Source: Anaerolineales bacterium UBA2232
GTDB taxonomy: Bacteria > Chloroflexota > Anaerolineae > UBA2200
Length of the DNA stretch: 28,727 bases
Reading direction: 5' to 3'
Assembly: GCA_002348045.1 (NCBI GenBank)
Contig: DDYO01000320.1
Coordinates: 1-28,727, forward strand
In this document: in pieces, positions 1 through 9,155 of the stretch
Position numbering within the stretch: the first letter of the stretch is position 1
Layout: each line of letters starts with the position of its first letter
The notes under the pieces: model-generated
Databases searched by the model: none
Told to the model about the DNA's origin: nothing
Seen by the model: the letters and a program-made list of their open reading frames with translations, nothing else
Position numbers and translations under genes: made by a program

Positions 1-713
1 AGTTCGTTGACCAGGGCGATGTTGACGCTGCGGAAAATATTCTCCAACAGCTTGGACATCTCAGCGGTTCGAGGAGAGGAGACTACATAGACCTCGGGCC
101 ACAATTGGGCGAGTAACTGGCTAGCCAAGGCAGCACACTGGGAGGTGAGCCCCCCAACAACTTTGGGCAGATTGCCGACGTGGTGGGCCTTGTCCCCGGG
201 GTTAATTCGTTCGGGCGAAAACGCGAGATAAAAGTCACGTCCGGCTTTCAGCCCGCTGGCCTCCAGGATGGGCAGGACGCGTTCCTCGGTGGTTCCAGGG
301 TAAGTCGTGCTTTGCAGGATCACCAACTGGCCTAGGCGAAGGCGCTGGGCGATCCCCGTAGAGGCATTGACGATAGCCGAGAGGTCTGGGGCCTTCATGG
401 CATCGAATGGAGTGGGAACACAGATAAAGATCACATCCATGTCCCGCAGGATATCATAGTCAGTGGTCGCTTCGAGGGTGCCCATCGAGGTTGCCGTGAC
501 CAAATCTTCCGCTGAAACGTCACCGATGTAGCTATCACCCCTGCCGATGGCCTCAACCTTGACCGGGTCTGTATCCAGTCCCGTCACCCGATAGCCGGCG
601 CTGGCAAAGCCCACGGCAAGCGGAAGCCCAACGTATCCCAGCCCCAGCACGCAAATGCGCGCGCTTCTATCGTTGATGCGCGTACCCAACAGGCTCGCCC
701 CGTCAGTGTCCAC
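1..713 (-). CDS. UDP-sugar 6-dehydrogenase (WbpA/WecC-like nucleotide sugar dehydrogenase), 3' end outside the window
   Basis: The reverse strand encodes about 237 residues of the N-terminal part of a nucleotide-sugar dehydrogenase, and the gene runs off the left edge. The family oxidises C6 of a UDP-hexose or UDP-HexNAc to a carboxylate using two NAD+. A Rossmann motif GLGYVGLPLA lies near residues 24-33, the VPTPF segment follows, then QSTTYPGTT and the family signature SPERINPG. The GLGYVGLP form resembles WbpA/TviB/WecC enzymes more than Ugd, so UDP-GlcNAc or UDP-ManNAc is as likely a substrate as UDP-glucose. The catalytic Cys lies beyond the window. The in-frame TGA at 717-719 just upstream forces a start after it, and the GTG at 711-713 is the first candidate. 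It is separated from the upstream priming transferase by only 3 nt, so it is surely co-transcribed. Confidence 0.9.
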   Translation of the reverse strand, partial: MDTDGASLLGTRINDRSARICVLGLGYVGLPLAVGFASAGYRVTGLDTDPVKVEAIGRGDSYIGDVSAEDLVTATSMGTLEATTDYDILRDMDVIFICVPTPFDAMKAPDLSAIVNASTGIAQRLRLGQLVILQSTTYPGTTEERVLPILEASGLKAGRDFYLAFSPERINPGDKAHHVGNLPKVVGGLTSQCAALASQLLAQLWPEVYVVSSPRTAEMSKLLENIFRSVNIALVNE

Positions 714-716
714 GTG

Positions 717-1712
717 TCACCGCCCGACCTGCTCAAGGCGCCAAATGGCCACGGCGCCGATGACCAGGAGAATGACCCCTGCGAAATACCCTTCGACCAC
801 GCTGGCCTTGGTCAGAAACGTTGCCACCACCCCGAGGGCACAGCTGACCAGGTATAGGGACAGGACTGCCTCTTTGGGCGTGGCTCCCATCCTGACCAGA
901 CGATGAGAGACGTGATCCTTGCCCGGGGTGGTAAGGGGGTTGAGGCCACGGCGTAGCCGCGAGAGAAAGACCAGTGTGGTGTCAAAGATGGGCAGGCCGA
1001 GAACCACCAGAGGTATCATCCACGTGACAAAGTCAACATTGTCTGGAAAGCGCAACTTGATGCCCAGGGCCGCCAGGGTGAAGCCGATAAACAGGCTTCC
1101 GGTATCGCCCATAAAGATGCTGGCGGGGTTCAGGTTGTAGTAGAGGAATCCCACACAGGCGCCGACCAAAGCGGCAGCCATGCTGGCCACCAGGTATTGA
1201 CCACTCAGCGAAGCCAGGAGCCACAGAAAGGCGGAGCAGATCATTGCCACACCGCCGGACAGACCATCCATATTGTCCAACAGGTTCATGGCATTCGTGA
1301 TGCCGACGATCCATAGAACGCTGGCACCCAGGTTGAGGATGGGATTGCGCAGAAATCCCACTGCAACCCCAGAGAAGATGAGGATCCCTGCAGCAGCAGC
1401 TTGCCCGATGAGTTTGGCCCATGGAGACAAGCCCACGCGATCGTCCCAGAGGCCGAGGAAAGAAACGAGAGATGCTCCCACCAAAATGCTGACCAGCTGG
1501 GGCACGTAGAACCGGTCTCCGACGACCAGTAACGCGAGTATGCAACCTAGGTAGATGGCGGCTCCACCCAGCCGGGGGACTGGCCGAACATGCACCTTGC
1601 GCGAGCTGGGTTGGTCCATGAATCCCCACCTGGGCGCTATCTTACGAAAGATCGGCGTGCTCCCTACGGCGATCATGAGCGCGCTGGCAAAAATCAGTAC
1701 GTATCGAGTCAC
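717..1712 (-). CDS. WecA/TagO/MraY-family undecaprenyl-phosphate sugar-1-phosphate transferase
   Basis: This 331-residue polytopic membrane enzyme probably transfers a HexNAc-1-phosphate from its UDP form onto undecaprenyl phosphate, the priming step of polysaccharide assembly. Visible motifs are HVRPVPRLGG (residues 41-50), the WDDRVGL loop with Asp90/Asp91, NLLDNMDGLSGG (143-154) with its Mg-binding aspartates, FMGDTGS (Asp203) and the cytoplasmic PGKDHVSHRL loop with two His (263-272). This set marks the WecA/TagO branch rather than true MraY, which sits in division clusters. About ten hydrophobic segments are visible. The start is GTG at 1710-1712, supported by a GAGG ribosome-binding site 7 nt upstream. 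The gene lies 28 nt after the Wzy-like gene and 3 nt before the sugar dehydrogenase, which fits the initiating transferase of this locus. The exact sugar cannot be read from sequence. Confidence 0.93.
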   Translation of the reverse strand: MTRYVLIFASALMIAVGSTPIFRKIAPRWGFMDQPSSRKVHVRPVPRLGGAAIYLGCILALLVVGDRFYVPQLVSILVGASLVSFLGLWDDRVGLSPWAKLIGQAAAAGILIFSGVAVGFLRNPILNLGASVLWIVGITNAMNLLDNMDGLSGGVAMICSAFLWLLASLSGQYLVASMAAALVGACVGFLYYNLNPASIFMGDTGSLFIGFTLAALGIKLRFPDNVDFVTWMIPLVVLGLPIFDTTLVFLSRLRRGLNPLTTPGKDHVSHRLVRMGATPKEAVLSLYLVSCALGVVATFLTKASVVEGYFAGVILLVIGAVAIWRLEQVGR

Positions 1713-1719
1713 GCGACTA

Positions 1720-1723
1720 CCTC
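1720..1723 (-). promoter_or_regulatory. Ribosome-binding site of the WecA-like gene
   Basis: On the minus strand GAGG lies 7 nt before the GTG at 1712. It supports the GTG as the real start of the WecA-like gene; the nearest in-frame ATG is 12 codons further in and would cut into the first membrane segment. Confidence 0.6.
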
Positions 1724-1740
1724 TTGCGTCTCGGTTTGGC

Positions 1741-4700
1741 CTATTGGAGCGCGATCTCGGCTTCTAACTGCTCGATGAACTGCTGGACAGCCGGCTTGTC
1801 GCTATCCGCCGAGAGTTCCAGTGTCCTGCGAGCATGGGTAAGAGCATCTTCGATGCGGCCAATGCGTTGGTACAGCAGCGCCAGGTTGCGATGGCTGATC
1901 AGGTCGTTGGGGTAGGCTTGCAGCACCTTTTCATTCTCGCTGATCGCCTCTTCCAGCCTTCCCGTGTCAAAGTAGATCAATCCCAGGGTGCTGTGCGCCC
2001 GCGCGAGATTCGGATCGATTTCCAGCGCCTTGAGGTTGGCTGACAGTGCCTCTGTGATGTTCCCCTGTTGGTAATACGCGTAGCCCAATGCGCTCCATGC
2101 CTCTGCATTGTCAGGACTGATGGCCAACGCTTTGGCATAGGCAGAAGCCGCGTCCTCAACAGCTCCCTGCAGCGAGGCCAAGTTGCCGAGGATCAGGTAC
2201 GTGTTGGCGAACTTGGCGTCCAGATCCAGGGAGACTTGCAGTTTCTCCTGAGCCGAGGCCATATCGCCTTCAGCCATGTATACCAGGGCCCACTCGTTGT
2301 AGAGCTGCGCATTGTTAGGACTGAGCCGGATCGCCTCCTGGTAGAACGCGTGGGACCGCCCAAGTTTGTCGGCCCTCTCTTCTGGCGTAGACGCATAGTC
2401 TGCCCAGTTGCGATACATGCGGCCCAGGTTGGCAAAGTGATCCGTATTCAGAGGATTCAGCACCCGCGCCTGGTCCAGCGCCTTGACGCTTTGCTCGAAC
2501 CATCGATTCCTTTCGCTGGCATCACTGGCGACCCCTGCCTGGCCAACCATGGCGCGTCCGAGGAATAGGTAATAGTAATCCTGGGAGGGCGCCAGGGAGA
2601 TGGCACGGTTGTAGTAGCCCACAGCCAAGTCCCACCTTCGGGCTTCTTCGGCTCTCAACCCTTGCTTGTAGTAGATGTCAGCCTTGATGATGCTTATATT
2701 CGTTGCAAAGGCGACCACAGCGATTAGGGCAATCAGGATTGGGTACATCCAGAGGTTGGCCGTACGCCAGAAGCGCCCTGGTAGCCGGCTGTCCGCGGTC
2801 AGGACTGCGGCAATGAGCAGCCCCATGATGGCCAAGTTAACGTTGAATAGGGTAATAGTATTGGCAACGTCGTTGCCGGGCCGGATGGCAGAAGCATGTA
2901 CGGCCGCGCCAAACAGGAACACCGTCAGGGTGACTGCTGTGTAGATTCCTGCTGCAGACACCCACCACAGGGGGCTCTGCCGCGCTGGGCCGGCGCGCTC
3001 CACCTCCGACAGGGCGACGAGCCCGCCTACCAGCCAGGTGAGAAAGACCATCAACAAGACGCCGGGCGAAAAGGTGAGGGGGTCACCTTTGGGAGCGTAG
3101 GTGGTCAGGGAGAGTTGGATGACCCGCAGGGTATCCAATTCGCCCATTGGATTGGTGACAAAGTTGAAGGCGAGGGTCATCAAGATAACGCCAATGACCA
3201 GGGCGGTGGCGATGATCTTGGGGGTCAGCGAAGCGCCGGCCGCCGTCACAGTCACTGCTGTCGAGAACTGCTCTTGGCGTGCCTGGCGCCGCGCCTTCTT
3301 GCCAGTGCGCACGCGAGGAGGAGGGTCATGTACACCCGTCTCAGCCACTGGCTGGGCGATCGGCTCCTCCTGGATGCGGTTCAGTCCTAGCAGGACCAAC
3401 ATGGCAGCATAGACCCAGAAATGCACTCTGGTCGAAGCGATGGCAATGCCAAAGTGTATCTCGATAAAATGGGCAACGAGGGCCGAGAATAGGGCGATGA
3501 GCATGAGTTGATCTCGAAGGGAAACGGTGACACGAGCGGTCTCTCGATAGAAGAAAGCTGCCGAAATCATCAGGTACAGGCTGACACCCACCACAAAACC
3601 TACGGGAAGCCCAACGCCGGAAAGAATAAAGGAGCCTCCCAGCAGGCGCGGCAGCAACGTGCCGGCGACGGCTCCGCCAACGCTCAGAGACCAAAACCAC
3701 CTGCGTTCCCTACCCGTATCCATGAACCCAAGCCACTTGAGCCCAAAGTAGAACAGGCTGCCGAAGAGGACCATCTGGATCACAAAACCGATCACACCGG
3801 TTATGGCGAGGGCGTCAATGGTCTCGTTGTGCGCCCGGTCTGGTGACGCGTTCCGCGCCTCATAGTGAGCCAACTCTGGGGGATAGAAAGGATTGTAGGC
3901 AACGTGCATAGTCTCGGGACCGTAACCCACAACCGCGCGCAGCGGGTTGGAAGTGATCAGATCGATGGCCCCTTCCCAGATGAGCACGCGTACTTTGCCC
4001 GTTCCACCCTCGGTCTGCAAGAGGTTTCCCAGTCTGCCAAGGTAGGGGAGCTCGCGAAGGGGCGAAAGGGGGGTGTTCGGCAGGTTGAAAACCATCAGGA
4101 GCGACCCGATCAATATCGTCTGAATGACGAGGCCCAACCAGAGCCAGCGCAGGCCACGTCTCAGGACGACAAGGACTGCATACGCGGGCACCACACCCAC
4201 GGGAATGCTCAAGACGGCAAAAGCAAAGGCGCGCAGGGCATCCCGCGTCGTCAACCGGCTTTGATCGCTGAGCCCGTGGCGTAGCGATACCAGGGTTACC
4301 AGCATAAAGACATAGACCCCCCCCATCAGCCCCAGCCAGGGGCCGCGGCTCTGGGTGAAAAAGACGCACACCGCATTGACCGCCAGGATGAAGGCATAAC
4401 ATCCTGCCAGGATGGCGTGGGAAAGGCCACTGTCTTGATCTCTCAACATGCTGGAAAAGGCATCGATCAACCGGGCCAACGTGATTGGAAAAGTCATGAT
4501 GAGATAGGCGGCCACAAAGATCGCGTTTCCCATATTACCTGCAACGCGAAGCGTCACATCTCCGCTCCACGGGAGGGGATCTTTGCTGAAATGCTGCAAG
4601 ATTCCGTACAACGAAATCGGAAGACTGGTCAGGATGATCGCCGTGAACAGCCGGTTCATTTGGTCACGGCGGCGCATGCTGCCCAGCATGAGGAAGAAGA

Positions 4701-5112
4701 TGATGATATAGGAAAAGGTCGTGTACGTTCCCTGGAGGCGCATGTAGGAGCCCCAGAAGCTGACGCGTGGTGCAACCGAAAGGATCGTGCTGAGGACATA
4801 CGCACCCACTAGCAGCACAGTGGGCAGCACCAAGGGCGTCATGGTCATGCGGGTCCAGACACCACTGCCTTCGGGTTGAGCAAGGCTCTTGTGGTCCCTG
4901 GGGGCCGGGTCCTGTCCCCAACTACTGCCATCGAGCAACCGTATGAGCCAGGCAACGCTCATGATCAGGGCGATTGATCGCAGGATGGAGAGCTTGTCCG
5001 GCTCAAAGACCCGGCTAGAGTACACGTTGAAGAAGAGTGGGGTGATGACAACGGCCAGAAGCCAGCCAGCCTCCAGCACCTTGTCACAATACACAGCAAG
5101 CTTGGTCCGCAT
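1741..5112 (-). CDS. Wzy_C-type O-antigen polymerase/ligase with C-terminal TPR domain
   Basis: This 1123-residue membrane protein probably polymerises or ligates undecaprenyl-linked glycan on the outer face of the membrane. Many hydrophobic helices fill residues 15-460. The Wzy_C signature appears as SQSRGPWLG (254-262), RVLIWEGA (375-382) and the periplasmic PDRAHNETID (424-433), where the Arg and His are the conserved ligase/polymerase residues. A second membrane block follows, interrupted by a basic linker rich in Lys/Arg. Residues about 811-1123 are a run of roughly seven or eight TPR units with the usual W/Y-G-A-P periodicity. Classical WaaL or Wzy proteins are about 400-450 residues, so this is more than twice the usual length. 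It lies 22 nt after an epimerase and 28 nt before the priming transferase. Polymerase and ligase roles cannot be told apart from sequence. Confidence 0.9.
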   Translation of the reverse strand: MRTKLAVYCDKVLEAGWLLAVVITPLFFNVYSSRVFEPDKLSILRSIALIMSVAWLIRLLDGSSWGQDPAPRDHKSLAQPEGSGVWTRMTMTPLVLPTVLLVGAYVLSTILSVAPRVSFWGSYMRLQGTYTTFSYIIIFFLMLGSMRRRDQMNRLFTAIILTSLPISLYGILQHFSKDPLPWSGDVTLRVAGNMGNAIFVAAYLIMTFPITLARLIDAFSSMLRDQDSGLSHAILAGCYAFILAVNAVCVFFTQSRGPWLGLMGGVYVFMLVTLVSLRHGLSDQSRLTTRDALRAFAFAVLSIPVGVVPAYAVLVVLRRGLRWLWLGLVIQTILIGSLLMVFNLPNTPLSPLRELPYLGRLGNLLQTEGGTGKVRVLIWEGAIDLITSNPLRAVVGYGPETMHVAYNPFYPPELAHYEARNASPDRAHNETIDALAITGVIGFVIQMVLFGSLFYFGLKWLGFMDTGRERRWFWSLSVGGAVAGTLLPRLLGGSFILSGVGLPVGFVVGVSLYLMISAAFFYRETARVTVSLRDQLMLIALFSALVAHFIEIHFGIAIASTRVHFWVYAAMLVLLGLNRIQEEPIAQPVAETGVHDPPPRVRTGKKARRQARQEQFSTAVTVTAAGASLTPKIIATALVIGVILMTLAFNFVTNPMGELDTLRVIQLSLTTYAPKGDPLTFSPGVLLMVFLTWLVGGLVALSEVERAGPARQSPLWWVSAAGIYTAVTLTVFLFGAAVHASAIRPGNDVANTITLFNVNLAIMGLLIAAVLTADSRLPGRFWRTANLWMYPILIALIAVVAFATNISIIKADIYYKQGLRAEEARRWDLAVGYYNRAISLAPSQDYYYLFLGRAMVGQAGVASDASERNRWFEQSVKALDQARVLNPLNTDHFANLGRMYRNWADYASTPEERADKLGRSHAFYQEAIRLSPNNAQLYNEWALVYMAEGDMASAQEKLQVSLDLDAKFANTYLILGNLASLQGAVEDAASAYAKALAISPDNAEAWSALGYAYYQQGNITEALSANLKALEIDPNLARAHSTLGLIYFDTGRLEEAISENEKVLQAYPNDLISHRNLALLYQRIGRIEDALTHARRTLELSADSDKPAVQQFIEQLEAEIALQ

Positions 5113-5134
5113 GAGTGCGTTACCTCATTGTGGG

Positions 5135-6109
5135 CTAGGCCGTCGCCTGATTCTCAGAGAACCAGGCGATGGTTCTCTGCAAACCCTGTTCCAAGGTCAC
5201 CTCAGCGCAGAAGCCGAGAAGATCGCGTGCCTTACCTATGTTGGGAACACGGCGCTCGGTATCCTCGAATCCGGCACCGTAGACATGCTCGTAGGGCGTG
5301 AGGATTATACCCGCATCCGACCTCGTCAAACGCTGGACCAGTTTGGCCAGTTCAAGTATCGAGATCTCACCGCTGTGGCCGATGTTAAAGGCCTGACCCA
5401 GCGCCTCAGGACGTTGCGCGGCCAACGCCGTGCCCTGAACGGTGTCCTGGACGTAGGTGAAACATCGCGTCTGACGTCCCTGACCATGGACCGTCAGGGG
5501 CTGGCGAGCCAAAGCTTGTGTGACGAACATGGCTATGACGCTACCGTAACCCCTGGGATCCAGCCGTGGTCCATAGGCGTTAAAGTACCGGACGATGGAC
5601 ACCGGTAGCCCACGGTGATGGTAGGCCAGGCACAGGTGCTCATCGAGGATCTTGCTGACCGCATAGCACCAGCGCGTCGTGCGAGTGGATCCCAACACCG
5701 ACGGGTCATCCTCTGCAAATGGAACGTGCGGGTTCTTTCCGTAGACCTCCGATGTGGAGGCAAACACCACACGCCGATGGTACTGCTGGGCGAGAGCAAG
5801 AACGACTTCAGTCCCGCCGACGTTCTGTTGGATCGCCGTCAAAGGATCGCTGAGTACCCGTTTGACTCCGACAACTGCCGCCAGATGGCAGATTAGATCG
5901 TGCTGTTCGATCAGCTCTGACATTAGAGTGCGGTCCAGTACGTCACCCTCAATAAAACGAAAACGGGGCACCCCCGTTTGGTGTTCCAGATTCAGGCGCC
6001 GGCCGGTGGACAGGTTGTCCACAACTGTCACCCCCGCACCATGCGCCAGCCAATGGTCCGCGAGGTGCGAGCCGATGAAGCCGGCGCCACCGGTTATGAG
6101 GACTCTCAT
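5135..6109 (-). CDS. NAD-dependent NDP-sugar epimerase/dehydratase (extended SDR, GalE-like)
   Basis: This 324-residue cytosolic extended short-chain dehydrogenase has the NAD-binding motif GGAGFIG (residues 7-13), an Asp at the end of beta-2 (VVDNLSTG), the STS triad segment (118-120) and the catalytic YAVSK (Tyr149, Lys153). RYFNAYGPR and the ALARQPLTVHGQGRQTR substrate-loop region resemble UDP-glucose 4-epimerase and UDP-glucuronate decarboxylase/epimerase relatives. It most likely interconverts or modifies a UDP-hexose for the glycan built by the neighbouring enzymes; the exact reaction is not certain. It is a paralogue of the epimerase at 11408-12364, and both end in a similar TLEQGL segment. 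The start is ATG at 6107-6109, with only 31 nt to the preceding GT4 gene. Confidence 0.88.
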   Translation of the reverse strand: MRVLITGGAGFIGSHLADHWLAHGAGVTVVDNLSTGRRLNLEHQTGVPRFRFIEGDVLDRTLMSELIEQHDLICHLAAVVGVKRVLSDPLTAIQQNVGGTEVVLALAQQYHRRVVFASTSEVYGKNPHVPFAEDDPSVLGSTRTTRWCYAVSKILDEHLCLAYHHRGLPVSIVRYFNAYGPRLDPRGYGSVIAMFVTQALARQPLTVHGQGRQTRCFTYVQDTVQGTALAAQRPEALGQAFNIGHSGEISILELAKLVQRLTRSDAGIILTPYEHVYGAGFEDTERRVPNIGKARDLLGFCAEVTLEQGLQRTIAWFSENQATA

Positions 6110-6140
6110 GGGCGAATCTTACCGTAGGTAACCGCAAAAA

Positions 6141-7250
6141 TCAAGTATTCAGCAGCTGGTCGTACAAGGCAGTAGTCCTCTCCACCATCCGCTGTAGGGA
6201 ATACTCCGTCAAAGCGCGCTCCCGGGCGCGTTTTCCCATTTCCTGTCGTCGGACGGGATCTGCCAACAGGGACAGGATTGCGTCGCGTAAAGCCGGCGGG
6301 CTCTGTGCCTCAACCACAAGACCGGTCTGCCCATCGAGGTTCACTGCCGAAGTCCCTGTCCCGAGCTCAGTACACACCACTGGCAGCCCGCTCGCCATGG
6401 CTTCAATCTGAACCGTGCCAAAGGCCTCGCTGCGCTCGCTGGCCGGCAGCACGAACAGGTCACAAGCCTGGTAGTAGGCCGGCAACTCCTCGTCACTCAC
6501 CTGTCCCAGGAAGATCACCCTGTTCTGGATGCCCAGTGAAGCAGCCAACTGTCGCCACTCTGATTCCATCGGCCCGCTGCCGATCACCAGGAGCTTGCCG
6601 GCTATGTCTGGCACGGCCCTCAGCAAGTACTGGAGGCCCTTGTAATAGCGCAGCTTGCCCACAAAGAGGATCAGGGGCGTACCGTGGGCGGTGCGGATTT
6701 CTGCCGCCCGCTGCGGACTGGGCGCGAGAAAGCGCTCCAGGTCAATGCCCAGGGGAATGACGGTGCACTTGTCGGCATAGCGGCTGAGATACGGTGATGA
6801 GCGGATGTAATTGGCGCTGGTGGCGATGATGCGTTCCGCTTTGTCGAGCACGCGCCACAGCAGCGGGCGATAGAGGCGCAGGATGCCGCGTTGGCGCACG
6901 ACGTCGCTGTGGTAGGTAATCACCGTGTGCGGCGCGCGGCCGAAAAGGAGCTCCGACAGCTCACCCACCGGATAGGGAAAGTGCAAATGGGTAATGTCCG
7001 GGTCTTGCCGCCAGAGCTTATGCGGGAGCGCCAGGCTCAGGGGTGTCGATGCCACCGTGGCCAGCCGCGCTGCCTTGATCACCTGCACGCCGTTCACCTC
7101 CTCGACATGGGTCCGGGATGAGGGATCGGTGACGAGGACAGTGACCTGATGGCCCAGCTTGACCAGGGCCTCGGAGAGCATCTTGATGTGGTTTTCCATG
7201 CCTCCAAGTACCGGGTAATAATCCTTGTAGACATGCAGAATCTTGCTCAT
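6141..7250 (-). CDS. GT4-family glycosyltransferase
   Basis: This 369-residue GT-B glycosyltransferase should transfer a sugar from a nucleotide donor with retention at the cytosolic face of the membrane. The N-terminal acceptor domain shows YYPVLGGMENHI (11-22), typical of PimA/WcaC-like GT4 enzymes. The C-terminal donor domain has FVGKLRYYKGLQYLL, IGSGPMES and the EX7E motif with Glu275 and Glu283 (EAFGTVQIEAMASGLPVV). Length is normal for the family. The ATG at 7248-7250 has an AGG-containing ribosome-binding stretch about 7 nt upstream. It is flanked by another GT4 gene (25 nt gap) and the epimerase (31 nt gap). Donor and acceptor are unknown. Confidence 0.92.
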   Translation of the reverse strand: MSKILHVYKDYYPVLGGMENHIKMLSEALVKLGHQVTVLVTDPSSRTHVEEVNGVQVIKAARLATVASTPLSLALPHKLWRQDPDITHLHFPYPVGELSELLFGRAPHTVITYHSDVVRQRGILRLYRPLLWRVLDKAERIIATSANYIRSSPYLSRYADKCTVIPLGIDLERFLAPSPQRAAEIRTAHGTPLILFVGKLRYYKGLQYLLRAVPDIAGKLLVIGSGPMESEWRQLAASLGIQNRVIFLGQVSDEELPAYYQACDLFVLPASERSEAFGTVQIEAMASGLPVVCTELGTGTSAVNLDGQTGLVVEAQSPPALRDAILSLLADPVRRQEMGKRARERALTEYSLQRMVERTTALYDQLLNT

Positions 7251-7275
7251 GACCTCGCCTCATCTCACGCGTGGA

Positions 7276-8427
7276 TCAGTAAGGCGCTGTGCGCGGGCTG
7301 GAAAGGATGGCGTGATACAGCACGCTGGTCTGGCGGACCATGCGGTCTGCGGTGAACAGCCGTTCAACCCTCTGCCTGCCCGCCAGCCCGAGTTCGTGCC
7401 CACGAGAGCGGTTAGCTGCCAGCTCCTGCAAACGAGAGGCCAGGGCACCAAAGTCGCCAGGAGCGAACAGGTGACCGGTCTCGCCCTCGACGACGGCTTC
7501 CTTGGTCCCGCCGACGTCGCTGGCGATGACAGGAAGGCCGGCCGCCATTGCCTCCAGCACCGTGAGCGGGAGCCCCTCCCATCCGCGGGAAGATAGAACA
7601 AAGCAATCCGCAGCGCTGAGGAGCAGAGGAACGTCCCGGCGCATCCCCAGCAACCGGACGATCCCGCCCAGTTTCAGGCTAGCCACGTGGCGTTCGATGT
7701 CCGGACGGAGGGGCCCCTCGCCTACGATCAGGAGTTGTCCGCGCAGGCCACGGTCAACTGAAAGCCGAAATGCCTGCAGAAGCGTGCCCAGGTCGCGGGG
7801 CCGGTACAGACGACAAACGGTAACGACAACATACCCTGTAGGGTCCAATCCCAGGGTGTGTCGCGCACTCTGGCATGCTTCTTCCAAGGGCGCGAAACGA
7901 GTAACATCGATGCCATTGTGAATAACGGTGGTGCGACGGGGATCCGCAGCGCGGGATGCGATCAGGCTGTCTCGCTCGGCTTGGGAGACACAGATCCAGG
8001 CGTCGGTGACCCGGGCCAGGATCCGCTCAATCAGGAGCAGGGCCTTGCGCTTGATCCAGGGGTAATGGGGGGCGGCAAAGCCATGTACGGTAAACAAGGT
8101 CCGAGGACGCTGCTGGCCCAGCGATGCGGCCACGAGGCGGCCAAACAGAGCTGCCCGTGCTCCATGAACGTGCAGGAGATCGGCCCCGGATGCGAGCTCC
8201 CGAATTCTCCACAAGGCTCGCCCGGAGAAGCCCTCCGCGATATCCACGCGATGGAAAGGCACGGCTTGGCTCTCCAATTCGTCGCGGCGTACGTTGCCGT
8301 CATCCTCTGGCATCGCAACGCAGACGCTAAAACCCTGGGCTTGCAGACCGAAGGTCAGGTCACGTACATGGACCGCCCCTCCGCCCCTGGACGAGGCGAT
8401 GAGCTGGAGCACCCGCGGGCCTTTCAC
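7276..8427 (-). CDS. GT4-family glycosyltransferase
   Basis: This 383-residue GT-B enzyme starts with a GTG that overlaps the stop of the upstream methyltransferase in a GTGA, so the two are translationally coupled. The N-terminus reads VLQLIASSRGGGAVHVRDL, a donor/acceptor glycine loop like that of EPS transferases. HVHGARAALFGRLVA and FTVHGF follow, then the C-terminal domain with IVGEGPLRPDIE and the EX7E motif at Glu284/Glu292 (EGLPLTVLEAMAAG). Family length is complete. It probably adds one sugar of the repeat unit. The specificity is unknown. Confidence 0.91.
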   Translation of the reverse strand: MKGPRVLQLIASSRGGGAVHVRDLTFGLQAQGFSVCVAMPEDDGNVRRDELESQAVPFHRVDIAEGFSGRALWRIRELASGADLLHVHGARAALFGRLVAASLGQQRPRTLFTVHGFAAPHYPWIKRKALLLIERILARVTDAWICVSQAERDSLIASRAADPRRTTVIHNGIDVTRFAPLEEACQSARHTLGLDPTGYVVVTVCRLYRPRDLGTLLQAFRLSVDRGLRGQLLIVGEGPLRPDIERHVASLKLGGIVRLLGMRRDVPLLLSAADCFVLSSRGWEGLPLTVLEAMAAGLPVIASDVGGTKEAVVEGETGHLFAPGDFGALASRLQELAANRSRGHELGLAGRQRVERLFTADRMVRQTSVLYHAILSSPRTAPY

Positions 8428-9155
8428 GACCCTGGTTCCACTGGAGTGACTTGATGACCGCCACCAGTCCCCTGCCCCTCGGAGGACCGCTTGATGGCGC
8501 GGAACAGCCAGTCATTGGCAAACCAATCGGGCAGCTTTCGGATGATACTTTCCGACAGACTGCCAGGGAGGACCGGCAGCCTTCGTCCACCGATTCCCCC
8601 CACGGGGAGGATCTCCACTGACACAAAACCCTGCAGCAGCGCCAAGAGGCGCTTGCGGGAGAATTGCTGCAGGTGCGTTGGATCTTCGATGCTGAATCCC
8701 TGCAAGAAAGCCAACCTCGCCCGCCAGTGAAAGCTGTTGGGAACCGATCCCACAAAGACCCCTGCGGGCTTTAGCACCCGACAGGCTTCCGTCACGACCG
8801 CTCGGGGATCTGTCAGGTGCTCCAAGACCTCGCCTGCCACCACGGCATCGAACGAAGCGTCATCAAACGGGAGACTGGCGCGGTTGAGGTCGAGATCGAG
8901 CGTCTCGATGCCGAGACGAGCACGCGCGCGGGCCAGGGCACCGGGATCGATATCCACACCGATCACGTGATTGCCCTGCACATAGTGTTCGGTCAGGATG
9001 CCGTCACGGCAGCCCAGGTCGAGCACGCGAACTCCGACCCCAATCCAGAGGGCAAACTGCGGACCGCGTTCGCCCAGGCGGTAGCTGAAACCGTACCGGC
9101 CGGATCGGCTGTGGTGATCCTGATAACGTTCGGACAAGGAAGGGGATTCAGACAT
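8424..9155 (-). CDS. Class I SAM-dependent methyltransferase (Methyltransf_11-like)
   Basis: This 243-residue soluble protein has SAM motif I VLDLGCRDG (about 44-52), the acidic loop VIGVDIDP (64-71), a post-motif LPFDDASFDAVVAGEVLEHL and CRVLKPAGVFVGSVPN. The family methylates small molecules or glycan hydroxyl and amino groups. Its place between glycosyltransferase and flippase genes suggests O-methylation of a sugar residue, which is inference. The ATG at 9153-9155 overlaps the end of the preceding methyltransferase by 8 nt, and its own TGA overlaps the GTG of the next GT4 gene. The C-terminal 60 residues show no recognised domain. Confidence 0.88.
   Translation of the reverse strand: MSESPSLSERYQDHHSRSGRYGFSYRLGERGPQFALWIGVGVRVLDLGCRDGILTEHYVQGNHVIGVDIDPGALARARARLGIETLDLDLNRASLPFDDASFDAVVAGEVLEHLTDPRAVVTEACRVLKPAGVFVGSVPNSFHWRARLAFLQGFSIEDPTHLQQFSRKRLLALLQGFVSVEILPVGGIGGRRLPVLPGSLSESIIRKLPDWFANDWLFRAIKRSSEGQGTGGGHQVTPVEPGS

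Noticed and set aside
4889..5608. Plus-strand open frame of 239 codons
   Set aside because: It is antisense to two well-supported genes, shows no domain motif and has the composition of a shadow frame.
6110..6140. Possible small hairpin TTACC-TAC-GGTAA between the GT4 and epimerase genes as a regulatory element
   Set aside because: A 5-bp stem with a 3-nt loop is expected by chance, and its position gives no further support.
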